A stretch of 32,500 nt of DNA from Mesostigma viride (Eukaryota; Streptophyta; Mesostigmatophyceae; Mesostigmatales; Mesostigmataceae), in the NCBI GenBank assembly GCA_009746045.1, contig RPFO01001677.1, positions 1 to 32,500 of the forward strand, written 5' to 3'. Below are positions 32,262 to 32,500 of the stretch, piece by piece. Numbering within the stretch: position 1 is the first letter of the stretch; each line of letters begins with the position of its first letter. The notes beneath the pieces were generated by a model, which had not been told where the DNA came from, made no database searches, and saw only the letters and a list, made by a program, of their open reading frames with translations. The translations under genes and the position numbers were made by a program.

Positions 32262-32500
32262 GTTAAAATTGAGTTCGAATTTTATTAAATGCTAATTTAC
32301 GGTAATCAGGTTACAAACTCAGAGCCAAGCGCCCAGCTTAATTTACCAGCGCAACCATAGCCATTGCCAGCATAGCAGCAACAACCGTTGGACCGCCGCA
32401 ACACAATGCTGGCTTTTGGATCATCATCGTCTGTCAGGCGGCTAGGCTACCCTACGGCGCTAGGCACCAGCGCAAGCCTGGGAACGCATCTAGCACTCAC
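32262..32500 (-). repeat. Inverted arm B (uninterrupted copy with the empty TTAA site)
   Basis: Begins GTTAAAATTGAGTTCGAAT and is the reverse complement of arm A. The unoccupied target is at 32333-32348 (on the minus strand GGTAAATTAAGCTGGG), with TTAA at 32338-32341. The arm runs off the right edge, so its outer end and any target-site duplication are not visible. Confidence 0.9.

Overview
This window is eukaryotic, repeat-dominated DNA with no intact gene that I can recognise. No prokaryotic gene layout, rRNA or functional tRNA is visible. Long GC-rich satellite DNA, L1-type LINE relics, microsatellite-tailed short repeats and a TTAA-flanked DNA transposon fit a repeat-rich compartment (subtelomeric, pericentromeric or similar). 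The GC-rich composition and intron-like motifs would suit a green alga (volvocine/chlamydomonad type). That taxonomic guess is an inference and is weak.

Region 1 (1-24237) is one uninterrupted tandem array of a roughly 610-640 bp, pyrimidine-rich satellite, about 39 copies, running off the left edge. Much of it is a higher-order array of alternating A and B monomers, giving dimers of about 1225-1235 bp. Each monomer carries a variable CCCTCG hexamer tract. Monomers at the right edge are more diverged and have longer hexamer tracts, and the array ends inside such a tract at 24129-24237. The many Pro/Leu/Ser/Ala-rich open frames here are composition artefacts.

Region 2 (24238-27000) is a LINE graveyard. 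The decayed C-terminal end of a LINE reverse-transcriptase protein (24621-25110) is followed head-to-tail by a frameshifted L1-type ORF1 relic (25165-26653). ORF1 has a proline-rich N-terminus, an internal 96-bp tandem duplication, coiled coils, and an RRM/C-terminal-domain-like region.

Region 3 (27000-29180) is a patchwork of short structured repeats. A hairpin-forming core of about 70 bp next to (TAAG/CTTA)n occurs five times in the window. A 94-bp double-hairpin repeat occurs twice. There are large (TTAC)n and (ATGAAT)n microsatellites and an isolated tRNA-like B box. Two core copies in opposite orientation form the arms of a 1.1-kb foldback-like element (27817-28933).

Region 4 (29180-32500) is a nested insertion. 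A LINE RT fragment with an internal deletion (31757-32261) lies between two inverted copies of a sequence of at least 239 bp. The left copy is split by a 1,699-bp element with perfect 13-bp terminal inverted repeats and a TTAA duplication, as in the piggyBac superfamily. The right copy preserves the empty TTAA site, so the insertion can be read directly from the window. The implied order is LINE fragment and inverted arms first, TTAA element last. No gene set works together here; the biology is satellite evolution and transposon nesting.
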